From Prevotellaceae bacterium (GTDB lineage Bacteria > Bacteroidota > Bacteroidia > Bacteroidales > Paludibacteraceae): a stretch of 63,810 bases of DNA. The stretch's first letter is position 1, and every line of letters starts with the position of its first letter. The translations under genes and the position numbers were made by a program. Under the pieces are notes generated by a model. It saw only the letters and a program-made list of their open reading frames with translations. It had not been told where the DNA came from and did not search any database. Location of the stretch: assembly GCA_031271815.1 (NCBI GenBank), contig JAISVA010000039.1, positions 1-63,810 on the forward strand, read 5' to 3'. Positions 29,901 to 37,933 of the stretch are shown one piece after another.

Positions 29901-30146
29901 GACCTGCAGCTTTCTGCCCGCCTCCTGAAACAGAAGCTGGAAATTAAATTCAATATCAGCGATTTTTTGAATGAAGATATTATTGTGTACCGGAATCACA
30001 GCTTTCCGGGAACAGAGGTAGACACGGACGGATCCTATTTCGTCGACCGTACGGCACAGGGTATGGACTATAACAATGGCGATTATGTAATGAGCCGTAT
30101 CGGTAAGGGAGTAAATATGTCTATATCGGCAAGTTATAAATTTTGA
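27000..30146 (+). CDS. TonB-dependent outer-membrane receptor with STN signalling domain
   Basis: The product has 1048 residues. A signal peptide (about 1-24) is followed by an STN domain (about 35-105), which in transducer receptors contacts the FecR-type regulator. A carboxypeptidase-regulatory-like domain (115-200, GTVFDEQREPIVGATITIAG) and plug (210-330, with VRGMSERYNNMQLNG) come next. A 22-strand-type beta-barrel ends in SASYKF with terminal Phe. It belongs to the large single-receptor type rather than SusC, and no SusD partner gene follows. The substrate is unknown. STN domain plus neighbouring FecR and sigma factor imply self-regulated uptake. Confidence 0.93.
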   Translation: MKKVMNWNLIFFLLIISVYPVRAAGNKSEEESHYPSESMVSRLNRIAMEFDIKIAFDGKSSGRITLPVLKKESSAETMLEHSLLNTAFKWKKTAEKTYSIVNRENTGHSKPAGTGSLSGTVFDEQREPIVGATITIAGTTQGVATDLDGKYTLQGIPAGTASVVFSFISYETKQVTDIKINTGRTTQLDVVLQEASLQLGEVVVTAKYREASSIGMFAVQKANVSMTDGISSDLIKKTSDNNVAQVLKRVVGVTINDGKFVTVRGMSERYNNMQLNGSSLPSTEPNRRNFSFDIIPASLIENVVVNKTFTPDLPGEFTGGLVQVKTLSVPNEKFLNISLGTGLNTISTGREFQTNKRFTSDYFFGEIDRRSWYAGHDDGQITQSQYNAGQINHYGFYKYKAVPLQNYSLSFGLPFKLNEQHSLGLIGALTYRHEETLDKIKDVNTFSRDSLVEGMSDHFNRGFKFITAVGAVANIGWETDNHSITWRNLYNNRFTHHTMNRMMNDYYDNGVVRYEVYSTPLQAHLMQTQLDGEHTLFNKRLKLSWSADYNKTSRVNPDDRYAQASVNLAGGEVPNPTDAYLFDWRWSLGPSQPYISTQFVMYNRLDETKDNAGANAEYTFRALKKEQKLKAGFHYSRRRADYDQQYLHGFIDTKLAGEFLTDVTSLQRFYDPVNFDRGMLYYKASGFSNRAADYYEGKQTIEAVYLMGEFNPFNPLRIIGGVRMEHAKTDALTRYSWYENGIFHIADTLFTRTELEWLPSVTAIYAISPKLNLRAAFTETLARPDFRELTEATYYNVEERLEVTNVKPLEKTSVKNYDVRLEWYPFPGEVVSFSAFYKDFDKPVEKMVRVKSDQQSFFLETVNLDQAALRGLELNFRKSFRFISQKLKDLWLGGNAAVLEGNIETENWKSKRERPLQGLAPYNINGSLAYEGTVWGAVLNYTRVGRTLAYGGEFEKYDQYENPRNVLDLQLSARLLKQKLEIKFNISDFLNEDIIVYRNHSFPGTEVDTDGSYFVDRTAQGMDYNNGDYVMSRIGKGVNMSISASYKF

Positions 30147-30165
30147 AAAATTAAAATAAAATCAG

Positions 30166-31095
30166 ATGAAACAAATAGAATCTAAAATAATATACCGGAT
30201 TGTAATTTCCTGCCTGGGAGTAATCATACTTATGTTCTCCTCCTGCCAAACGGATGAAGAATATGTCGAATGGAATGAACATATAACTCCGGTATGCCCT
30301 GCTTTTGTATATATGGCTGACAATACGGCGCGTTATGCGGTGGAATATGCCGGTATCCAACTGGCAGACTCGCTGCCCTACTGGTCGCCCCGAACCTCCC
30401 GGCTTACATTCACAGCAGACCGCAGTTATTTACGACCCTCCCAGTTAAACAGCCGGTTGCGCGTTTACCGGCTGGAAGAAGAAGGGCGTGTGCTCGAACT
30501 GGAAGAAGAACTGAGCGTCTCTCCCATTGTGGTTCCGAGATCGGATACATATACTACGATCGGGCTGATACAGTTAAGCGCCGGAGTACAGGTATTAGAG
30601 ATGAACAGCAGCGGGGCGGACAGTACCGTTACCTCCCTCCTTTTTTTCTATGCGGATGACCGGCAGGCGCCCGGGGCCGACTCCATACGCATAACCGTGT
30701 TGGCGGTAGATCAATATACCTTGCTGATAAAAGGCAACCGGCTGGACAATGTGCCCGATACGATGAAAACCGTAACGGAAGAATTCACGCTGGCTCCCGG
30801 AAAATTGAGCGATGACATTCAACTTAACGCCGACTATTATTCCGGCATAAACAGGGGACTTCCCGCCCGCTTTTTCTACCGGATAAGCGATGCCTCCAAC
30901 GGAACCGTTATTCAGGATTATAAAGTGGGCAGCAGCGCGTCGTCCACAGCTGAGATCAAACTCAGCGCCGTCAAGCGGGACAACATTCCCTATCCGGTTT
31001 ACAAATCCTCTCTTATGCAGTGGAAATACCAATCGGAAGAGATACCTTTTGCTTCGCCTGAGGTATTAATAAACGGAGATAAATGGGTGGAATAA
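30166..31095 (+). CDS. Lipoprotein of unknown function in the TonB locus
   Basis: The protein has 309 residues with a lipoprotein signal (IILMFSSC). The mature part is beta-rich and matches no family I recognise. It starts 19 bp after the receptor gene, so it is very likely in the same operon. By analogy with other receptor-lipoprotein pairs it may be a surface-exposed substrate-binding partner, which is inference. It contains no repeats or metal-binding motifs that I can see. Confidence 0.8.
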   Translation: MKQIESKIIYRIVISCLGVIILMFSSCQTDEEYVEWNEHITPVCPAFVYMADNTARYAVEYAGIQLADSLPYWSPRTSRLTFTADRSYLRPSQLNSRLRVYRLEEEGRVLELEEELSVSPIVVPRSDTYTTIGLIQLSAGVQVLEMNSSGADSTVTSLLFFYADDRQAPGADSIRITVLAVDQYTLLIKGNRLDNVPDTMKTVTEEFTLAPGKLSDDIQLNADYYSGINRGLPARFFYRISDASNGTVIQDYKVGSSASSTAEIKLSAVKRDNIPYPVYKSSLMQWKYQSEEIPFASPEVLINGDKWVE

Positions 31096-31330
31096 AGAAT
31101 AAAAAAGGACAATAGCGCAGTATATCCAGGTTGGGAATAGCCAACTCCACCAAGTAATATACAGATAATGTCTGCAACTAATTACAAACAAATAAACGGC
31201 TAAACAGGATTGCAAATCATAATAAACACGGAAAAGGGCTCTTATCCCTTTGTATGCCCGTTGCACAAGCAACCGCATTCGACAATAAGAAAAACATTCC
31301 CATTTTTATTACAACTAAAAAATTAAAAAA

Positions 31331-32683
31331 ATGAAAACTTTTGTTAAAAACTTTATTGGTACAATTTTATTTGCTTTTATTAGTATAAGTCTGATTTGCT
31401 GCTCGAAAGACGACGAAATGGCTCCTGCCCGTGTAAATACCCGTGCAGCTGATATTACCGTTTCAGGTGTGATTACAGGAACAAATAACTGGAGCGGTAC
31501 TGTGTATTTGGATGGAAAAGTATTTGTAGTTAATGGTACGTTGACTATTGCTCCCGGTACGGTAATTATCGGAAAGGCAAAAGCGACAGCGGCAGAGGCT
31601 TCGGCTTTGATTATTACCAAGACAGGGAAAATCTACGCCGAAGGAACAATGTCCAACCCTGTTATATTTAAAGGTGAATCAAACACCAAAGGCTCATGGG
31701 GTGGGATCGTTATTTTGGGAACGGGTGCTATCAATCAGCCTACTGCCCAAGTCATTGAAGGGATTACTTCCGCTCAGGCAGCCGGTAACGACGTTACTTA
31801 CGGTACACCTGCCAGAAACTTGCCACAAAGCCAAATAGATGCTTTCAACAATACAAGTTCGGGTACATTGAGATATGTTCGTGTGGAATATGCAGGAGCT
31901 GCTATTGCTCCTGATAACGAACTGAATGCCTTTACTTTCGGTGGAGTGGGTTCAGGTACTGTACTGGAGAATCTTCAGGCATATTACGGAGCTGATGACG
32001 CATTTGAATTTTTCGGTGGAGCCGCTAATGCCAAGTATCTGATTTCAACAGCAACTGATGACGATGCTTTTGACTTCGATTTCGGTTATCAAGGTAAATT
32101 GCAGTTTCTGGTAGCTGTATTGGATCCTAATGGATCATACTCTGCTAACGCCAACGGTATTGAGTGCGACAACAATGCAACAGGAGAACAAGTAGCTCCT
32201 TACACTCGTCCGGTGATCAGTAACCTGACCGTTGCTGGTACAGCAAATGGCAGCGCTAACGGCGGTACGGTACTATACGGAGCTCAATTCCGTCGTGCCA
32301 GTCAATTTGTACTGTGTAACAGTATAATATATGGTTACAATACGTGCATTGATTATAACGGCACAGGATCCTACTGTATGGCAAACAATGTAATAGGTTT
32401 GATCTCTGGAGCTATTCCGTATAATCCTGCCAATCCTGTTCGGATAAACTGTTCGGAGGTTGATGCAACTCTTATGAAACTTGCAGCTCCGTTTGCTTAT
32501 GCCGGGTTCTTTACCAATGGTAGGGCTCTTAATCCTATTGCTCTTCCAGCCTCAAGCGGAGCTAACTTTAGCGACTGTTTGAATAATGATCCTTTTTTCA
32601 TCCAGGTTACTTATAAAGGGGCTTTAAATTCTGCGAACTATTGGATTACAGGGCCTTGGGTAAATAAAGTTTTCCCTAATTGA
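31331..32683 (+). CDS. Beta-helix-like surface lipoprotein
   Basis: The 450-residue protein has a lipobox (LICC) at about 22. The mature part repeats short strands with Gly/Asn turns (VNGTLTIAPGTVIIGKA, GSWGGIVILGTGAI, ADDAFEFFGGAANAKYLIS), suggesting a right-handed parallel beta-helix. An Asp-rich stretch DDDAFDFDFG could bind calcium. Similar proteins occur beside TonB receptors in many Bacteroidota, sometimes mislabelled multidrug transporter. A 235-bp gap precedes it and a strong terminator follows directly, so it may be an internal transcription unit or highly expressed. Function is not known. Confidence 0.85.
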   Translation: MKTFVKNFIGTILFAFISISLICCSKDDEMAPARVNTRAADITVSGVITGTNNWSGTVYLDGKVFVVNGTLTIAPGTVIIGKAKATAAEASALIITKTGKIYAEGTMSNPVIFKGESNTKGSWGGIVILGTGAINQPTAQVIEGITSAQAAGNDVTYGTPARNLPQSQIDAFNNTSSGTLRYVRVEYAGAAIAPDNELNAFTFGGVGSGTVLENLQAYYGADDAFEFFGGAANAKYLISTATDDDAFDFDFGYQGKLQFLVAVLDPNGSYSANANGIECDNNATGEQVAPYTRPVISNLTVAGTANGSANGGTVLYGAQFRRASQFVLCNSIIYGYNTCIDYNGTGSYCMANNVIGLISGAIPYNPANPVRINCSEVDATLMKLAAPFAYAGFFTNGRALNPIALPASSGANFSDCLNNDPFFIQVTYKGALNSANYWITGPWVNKVFPN

Positions 32684-32694
32684 TATTTTTTAAT

Positions 32695-32734
32695 AAAGAA
32701 GTTTGAAAACGCATTGGTCTTCAAACTTCTTTTT
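32695..32734 (+). terminator. Rho-independent terminator after beta-helix lipoprotein
   Basis: A perfect 13-bp stem (AAAGAAGTTTGAA at 32695-32707 with complement at 32720-32732) and 12-nt loop end in a short T-run. It lies 12 bp after the stop codon. Read-through would be needed for the next gene to share the operon. Confidence 0.85.
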
Positions 32735-32753
32735 ACATTAATTCTTTTAAAAA

Positions 32754-33557
32754 ATGAAAGAAATGAAAAATTATAATCACATTGTGCTTTTTTTAACTCT
32801 TTTTCTTACACAGGTTATTTCTTTACAAGCACAGATTAATTTAGTGCAAAACGGCAGTTTCGAAACTGTTGACGAAGACGGAACTCCAACCGGATGGACA
32901 TTGGGTTCTACGGATGAAGTTGCTTACAGTATAGTGTCAGGAGGCTATGAAGGCAGTAATGCTTTTCAGGTCGATGTAGCATCAGAAAATACATTAAACT
33001 TTACTCGGTTTGTAATCCAGGAGATTACCGATATAGAAATCGGCGCCGCTTATGATGTTTCATTCCAGTACAAAGTATTACGCGAACCTGCCGGAACAGA
33101 TGGAGGAATGTTTAGTAATATTGGAACCTCAGATGCTACCGGTTGGGTAATGCCGATAGACTGGGATATTGCATACATTCCGCTGGTTTCCGTTTTTGAT
33201 ACCTGGGTGCCTTACGTGAAAGAAGATGTGGTTATTCCGGAAGGTGCCGTTTCATTTGTGGTTGAACTTAATTTCAATCGAGGCATTAATGTCCTGATTG
33301 ACGATATTCAAATAGTAAAAAAAGGCAACTCGGATATCCGCAGCATCAAAGCTTCACTGCCGCTGCCTGTCTATAAAGACGGTAAAGACCTGGTAGTAAC
33401 TGCTGAAGCCGGCAGTGTTATAGAGGTAATGAGTATTGCTGGCGTTACACAGCAAAAAGTCATTTCCAATGGCGGTAAAACGACCATTTCGGGACTTCCC
33501 CAAGGTCGGGTACTGATCGTTCGCAGCGGCAGTACAGTAGCGAAAGTAATGCTGTAA
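32754..33557 (+). CDS. Secreted carbohydrate-binding-like protein with T9SS-type C-terminus
   Basis: The protein has 267 residues. After a signal peptide (ending LQAQ, about residue 27) comes a jelly-roll domain (30-190) resembling CBM4/9-type modules: LVQNGSFETVDEDGTPTGW at the start, and INVLIDDIQIVKK at the end. The last 60-70 residues look like a T9SS sorting domain (VIEVMSIAGVTQQKVISNGG ... VLIVRSGSTVAKVML). It is probably exported and attached to the surface. A second in-frame ATG at 32763 is an equally plausible start. Ligand unknown. Confidence 0.82.
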   Translation: MKEMKNYNHIVLFLTLFLTQVISLQAQINLVQNGSFETVDEDGTPTGWTLGSTDEVAYSIVSGGYEGSNAFQVDVASENTLNFTRFVIQEITDIEIGAAYDVSFQYKVLREPAGTDGGMFSNIGTSDATGWVMPIDWDIAYIPLVSVFDTWVPYVKEDVVIPEGAVSFVVELNFNRGINVLIDDIQIVKKGNSDIRSIKASLPLPVYKDGKDLVVTAEAGSVIEVMSIAGVTQQKVISNGGKTTISGLPQGRVLIVRSGSTVAKVML

Positions 33558-33584
33558 TACAAATTAGGGATTTAGAAATGAAGG

Positions 33585-33623
33585 AATTTAAGAATGAAGA
33601 AATTAATTCCTTCATTCCTAAAT
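33585..33623. repeat. Hairpin between CBM-like and C11 protease genes
   Basis: AATTTAAGAATGAAG (33585-33599) pairs with CTTCATTCCTAAATT (about 33609-33623) with one G-T mismatch. A further GAAGGAAT-type repeat lies on both sides. It may be a weak terminator or attenuator. Confidence 0.45.
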
Positions 33624-33665
33624 TTTTTCATTCCTTCAACCTTGATTAAACAAGAACAATAATAT

Positions 33666-34931
33666 ATGTCATACAAAAGATTTAGCTTTTTTATATTTCC
33701 AATCCTGTTTCTATCGACCATCTGGCTGTTTAACGGGTGTGGAGACAAGGAAGAGTTGCCCATCCCCATCTCCTGTACCACTCTGGTATATATGATAGCC
33801 GACAACGACATCATGGACTCAGAGGTTGAATATACCATCAGCCAGCTAAAAGCCGGAACAAAACGAAGCGGCGGAAGGGTAGCGGTTTATGTTGACAGAA
33901 AAGGAGAGTCACCACGCCTGTTCGGTATCTCGCAAAAAGGAGAAGAACAACTAACGAAAACCTATGTAGAAGTTAATTCCGCCGATGCTTCTATTCTGGC
34001 AGAGGTCATACGGGATGCCAAAACCCTGTTTCCGGCAGAAAAGTTTGGGCTGGTATTGTGGTCGCACGGGATGGGCTGGCTGCCTTACGGGCATTCAAAT
34101 ACCCAAAACCGGACTTTACGGCAAAGCACGGTTTTTCCTAAAGTCCGTTATGTTGGTCCCGACCAGGATGACGGCACAAACACCTCACCGCGGGTAGCCG
34201 AGATCGTTGATTTAGCCTCTTATCTTCCCGACAATACCGCAGAATACATCTGGTTTGACGCCTGCCTGATGGGGAATATTGAAACCTTATACGAATTACG
34301 GAATAAATGCCGGTATTTTATCGTCTCTCCTACCGAAGTATTAGCCGAATCCGGCTACGGCGCATCCGGAATCCCCTATTCAAAGGTATTGCCTTTCATG
34401 TCGGGCGATAAGGAAGCCTTAACAAATGCCTGCAGGCACTATATCAGTCATTACCGGAACATGAAACATTCCATTCTGCGATCTGCAAGCATTGCTTTGG
34501 TAGATGCGCGTGAGTTAGACCGGCTGTATGATGCCTGCAGGGCTGTGTTACAGGGAAGCCTTCCTTCGCTGGAAAAAACAGGAATGACTAATTTACAAGC
34601 ATACCATACGCCGAATGTGCCGAATGTTTTCTTTGATATGAGAGAGATAATCAAGAAAACCGGAGAAACATCCGCCGCATACCGGCCATTTGAAGAACAG
34701 CTTGCAAAAACCGTTCTTTATAAGGATGCCACAGATAAAATGATGGATGAATTGTTGATTGACCCGTTAAAATACAGCGGTTTAAGCATGTATGTCCCTT
34801 CGCACAAATGGAAAAATACAAACGAATACCATTATTATTTTGAAAACCTGGAGTGGTCGGGGATATATGATCTGCCCCTAAATCCCCAAGAAGTGACTGC
34901 TGCTCAGAGGCTGTCTCAAAAGTCTTTTTGA
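33666..34931 (+). CDS. Clostripain-family (C11) cysteine protease lipoprotein
   Basis: The protein of 421 residues has a lipobox (LFNGC) near 25. The catalytic His is in the LWSHGMGW motif (about residue 135) and the Cys in WFDACLMG (about 200), as in clostripain and the caspase-like clan CD. C11 enzymes usually cleave after Arg or Lys. It closes the TonB locus. The last residues, AQRLSQKSF, and the stop codon are contributed by the inverted repeat beginning at 34907, so the native C-terminus was probably replaced when that element arrived. Confidence 0.9.
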   Translation: MSYKRFSFFIFPILFLSTIWLFNGCGDKEELPIPISCTTLVYMIADNDIMDSEVEYTISQLKAGTKRSGGRVAVYVDRKGESPRLFGISQKGEEQLTKTYVEVNSADASILAEVIRDAKTLFPAEKFGLVLWSHGMGWLPYGHSNTQNRTLRQSTVFPKVRYVGPDQDDGTNTSPRVAEIVDLASYLPDNTAEYIWFDACLMGNIETLYELRNKCRYFIVSPTEVLAESGYGASGIPYSKVLPFMSGDKEALTNACRHYISHYRNMKHSILRSASIALVDARELDRLYDACRAVLQGSLPSLEKTGMTNLQAYHTPNVPNVFFDMREIIKKTGETSAAYRPFEEQLAKTVLYKDATDKMMDELLIDPLKYSGLSMYVPSHKWKNTNEYHYYFENLEWSGIYDLPLNPQEVTAAQRLSQKSF

Positions 34932-35067
34932 ACACAGATGACACAGATAACGCGGATCTTCACAGATAACAAACGAATAGGAATTTAATATATAACTAAT
35001 TATCAACGATATAAAAATCCGTGTTATCTGTGTCATCTGTGTTCAAAAAGACTTTTGAGACAGCCTC
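34907..35067. repeat. MITE-like element with 51-bp near-perfect inverted repeats (IR family 1)
   Basis: The left arm 34907-34957 and right arm 35017-35067 match at 50 of 51 positions when inverted. The arms contain GCTGTCTCAAAAGTC and a periodic ACACAGATGACACAGATAAC stretch; the interior is about 59 bp and AT-rich. Related ends (TGTCT[C/T]AAAAG) occur at 58.8 and 60.3 kb. No transposase is encoded. The high arm identity suggests recent arrival or active arm homogenisation. Confidence 0.85.
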
Positions 35068-35307
35068 CTGCATGCAATGCTTCTATTCTCGCTCTACCCC
35101 GAGCTGCGCTTCGCTTGCAAGGGGTTATCTAACTGTTAGTCCTCCGGACTTCGAAATAGAAATTATTTTGAGTTATATAAATACTCAAGCTGCCGAAAGC
35201 ATGTTTTCCGGAAAACCGGGATTTGTGCCGGATGTGACCGGGTTTTCAAAACAGCAGAGAGATGGCAAAAATGAGGTTAACCAAAACCCCGGTTATTTTT
35301 TGATCGC
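35068..35307. repeat. Probable dispersed-repeat remnant between protease and rel genes
   Basis: The stretch around 35085-35155 (CCCCGAGCTGCGCTTCGC, GGGGTTATC, GTCCTCCGGACT) resembles dispersed elements I associate with Bacteroidales genomes. No second copy is in this window. The remainder to the rel stop codon contains short complementary segments but no gene. Confidence 0.35.
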
Positions 35308-37551
35308 TTAATTAATCCGGTTAACCGAATTAATCCCGCTTATCTTCAGTAAGTTCATGCTTAAGTTGTTAATATCTTCCACATCGTGAACATATAGCGT
35401 GATAGAACCGCCGAAAATACCGTCCTTACTCTCCAGGTTAACCTTATTTACATTTACGCCGTGTACTTCGGTGATTAATTTGGCAATCTGTCCCAGGATT
35501 CCAATCCGGTCAATTCCCTTTATTTCGATGGTTGCCGGGAATGAGAGCACTTTGTGCGTTTCCCATACCGCCGAAATAATCCGTTCGCCGAAGTTGGATT
35601 TCAGCTTCATTGCTACCGGGCATTGCCTTTTATGCACAATCATTAGTCCGTCTTCCTCCACAAAGGCAAGAATATCGTCGCCTGGAATCGGATTGCAGCA
35701 CTCGGCAATCAGGTAGTCGATGCCCGAATTTTCGTCGGTTATTTTTACAACCTCTTTCTGATTGACGTTCTTCGGTTTTTTCTTCTTTTCGCCAGAAGCG
35801 TTTTCGTTTACAGGCGATTTGCCAAACAGCGGCTTCCAGTATTTTATCCACCGGCTTTCGCTTTTTCCCTTGAAAACCGTTTTGTCCAAATCTTCAATCC
35901 TATATGTTCCTTTTCCTATCTTATAATACAATTCTTCTTTTCTGCTCTCATTAAAATATTCCAGTATTTTCGAGAGGTTTTCGGAAGAGAGCGGCAGGTT
36001 CATTTTTCCCAGCTCTTCCTGCAGGGCGATTTCCCCTTTTTTGGTAAAAGCCTTATATTCTTTTTTGAAAAGCGATCTTATTTTTCCCCTTGCGCGGGCG
36101 GTTTTCACCAAATCAATCCAGTCGGGGTTCGGTTTTTGCTTTTTCGAAGTCAGGATTTCAACCTGGTCGCCGCTTTGAAGTTCGTAGGTAAGCGGTTGCA
36201 GCTTGTGATTGACCTTCGCGCCGATGCACTGGAATCCGATGTCGGTATGGAGAGCAAATGCAAAATCAAGGATCGTCGCTCCCAACGGCAAGGTACGGAT
36301 ATCGCCTTTCGGCGTGAAAACGAAAATTTCGGAAGCAAACAGATTCAGTTTAAACGTATCAAGAAAGTCAATCGCATTCGGCTCCGGATTTTCGAGTAGC
36401 TCCTTAATGGTTTGCAGCCATTTTTCCAGTTCCGAATCATCCTTTTCATTCATCTTGTACTGCCAGTGGGCGGCAAATCCCTTTTCGGCAATATCGTCCA
36501 TCCGGCGACTGCGAATCTGCACTTCAATCCATTGTCCTTCGGGGCCCATCACCGTTACGTGCAACGCCTCATATCCATTTGCCTTGGGCGTACTTATCCA
36601 GTCGCGGATGCGTTCAGGATGCGGCTTGTATATATCCGTAATCGCCGAATAAATCTCCCAGCAGTTCTTTTTTTCATCTTTTTCTTCCTCCGGGTCAAAA
36701 ATAATCCTTAACGCCAGAATATCGTACACTTCTTCAAAAGGAATATTCTTGACCTGCATTTTGTGCCAAATGGAATAAATAGATTTTATCCGGGCGTGTA
36801 TCTTGAATTTACAGCCAATCTCTTCCAGTTTTTTCTTTACCGGGACTGAAAAAAGTTCAAACAGGCGGTCGCGCTCATGTTGTGTACTTGCGAGTTTGAG
36901 CGAAAGCTCCTCATATTTATCGGGGTGTTCATATTTAAAGCTCAAATCCTCCAACTCGGTTTTGATGGAGTAGAGACCTAAGCGGTTAGCAAGCGGAGCG
37001 TAAATATATTGCGTTTCGCCGGCAATTTTGAGCTGTTTTGCCTGCGGCATTGAGCCAAGGGTTCGCATATTATGCAGGCGGTCGGCTATTTTAATCAGGA
37101 TTACCCGGATGTCTTCGGACATTGTAAGGAGCAGCTTTCGAAAATTTTCCGCCTGTTCGGATGCCTTTTCGCCGAATACGCCGCCTGCAATTTTGGTCAG
37201 TCCGTCAACAATCGAGGCGATTTTCTTGCCGAAGAGGTTTTCAATATCCTCTACCGTGTAATCGGTATCCTCTACCACATCGTGCAGCAACGCGGAACAG
37301 ATAGAAGTAGAACCAAGCCCGATTTCGCGCGCTACTATGCGCGCTACTGCCAACGGATGCATAATGTAAGGCTCGCCCGAGCGGCGTTTGATCCCCTTAT
37401 GCGCCTGATTGGCAAAGCGAAATGCTTTTTCGATTATTTCTACTTTTTTTCTGTGATTGGAATTTAAGTAGTCATTAACTAACGCTTGATACTCCCTTTC
37501 TATCAGAGCCTGTTCTTCCGTTGTATTTTGTATACTTTCCTGATTATCCAT
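35308..37551 (-). CDS. rel: Bifunctional (p)ppGpp synthetase/hydrolase
   Basis: The protein of 747 residues controls the stringent response by making and hydrolysing (p)ppGpp. The HD hydrolase domain (about 50-200) has HPLAVARIV and LLHDVVEDT. The synthetase domain (about 240-370) has RIRDWISTPKANGYEALH, with the conserved Tyr-Glu-x-Leu-His region. TGS (about 400-465, with ATILDFAFALHTDIG) and a C-terminal ACT domain follow. Both active sites look intact. Length agrees with the family. It has a promoter box 19 bp upstream and appears monocistronic. Confidence 0.96.
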   Translation of the reverse strand: MDNQESIQNTTEEQALIEREYQALVNDYLNSNHRKKVEIIEKAFRFANQAHKGIKRRSGEPYIMHPLAVARIVAREIGLGSTSICSALLHDVVEDTDYTVEDIENLFGKKIASIVDGLTKIAGGVFGEKASEQAENFRKLLLTMSEDIRVILIKIADRLHNMRTLGSMPQAKQLKIAGETQYIYAPLANRLGLYSIKTELEDLSFKYEHPDKYEELSLKLASTQHERDRLFELFSVPVKKKLEEIGCKFKIHARIKSIYSIWHKMQVKNIPFEEVYDILALRIIFDPEEEKDEKKNCWEIYSAITDIYKPHPERIRDWISTPKANGYEALHVTVMGPEGQWIEVQIRSRRMDDIAEKGFAAHWQYKMNEKDDSELEKWLQTIKELLENPEPNAIDFLDTFKLNLFASEIFVFTPKGDIRTLPLGATILDFAFALHTDIGFQCIGAKVNHKLQPLTYELQSGDQVEILTSKKQKPNPDWIDLVKTARARGKIRSLFKKEYKAFTKKGEIALQEELGKMNLPLSSENLSKILEYFNESRKEELYYKIGKGTYRIEDLDKTVFKGKSESRWIKYWKPLFGKSPVNENASGEKKKKPKNVNQKEVVKITDENSGIDYLIAECCNPIPGDDILAFVEEDGLMIVHKRQCPVAMKLKSNFGERIISAVWETHKVLSFPATIEIKGIDRIGILGQIAKLITEVHGVNVNKVNLESKDGIFGGSITLYVHDVEDINNLSMNLLKISGINSVNRIN

Positions 37552-37570
37552 ACTTTTTTTGCTGTGTGAA

Positions 37571-37578
37571 CAAAAATA
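37571..37578 (-). promoter_or_regulatory. -7 box of rel
   Basis: On the minus strand this reads TATTTTTG, matching TAnnTTTG, 19 bp before the start codon. Confidence 0.5.
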
Positions 37579-37680
37579 CTAAAAAAGTAAGATATTAAAA
37601 ATCATTCCTGCCGGATAATTAAAAAAATGTTCAATTCCCGTCAGGGATTTTTTCAGCCAACCATTTCTTTTGAAAAAAAA

Positions 37681-37815
37681 GCTGTAGTTTAAAATAGAGT
37701 TGTAGTCTTTATGAATTTCCTTGATATTGTTCGTATACAGACAGCCCTCCGGGCTGTCTGTATACGAAGGTTCTCGGAAATATGTATAGATTGCAATTCT
37801 ATTTTAGACTATAGC
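37681..37815. repeat. 135-bp composite hairpin with perfect 18-bp inner stem
   Basis: The inner stem is perfect: 37730-37747 (TTCGTATACAGACAGCCC) pairs with 37751-37768 across a 3-nt loop TCC. The outer arms 37681-37707 and 37789-37815 also pair over 27 positions. As far as I can see, every outer mismatch is one that an RNA could keep as a G-U pair. It lies between the rel promoter and the end of the OstA-like gene. It could be a structured RNA, a terminator-like barrier or a palindromic repeat element. The rest of 37579-37933 has no gene. Confidence 0.7.
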
Positions 37816-37933
37816 CAAAAATAATATTAACTCAAATAAATTCAAAGTTCTTGAAAGTTGAATATGACTTTTTAGCCAGCTTCATTATTTGCATGATTGA
37901 AATAAAAACAGTTTCGCAAACTGTCGGGTTATC

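Noticed and set aside
35021-35311. Plus-strand 96-codon frame across the repeat region before rel.
   Set aside because: It begins inside an inverted-repeat arm and shows no protein-family signal.
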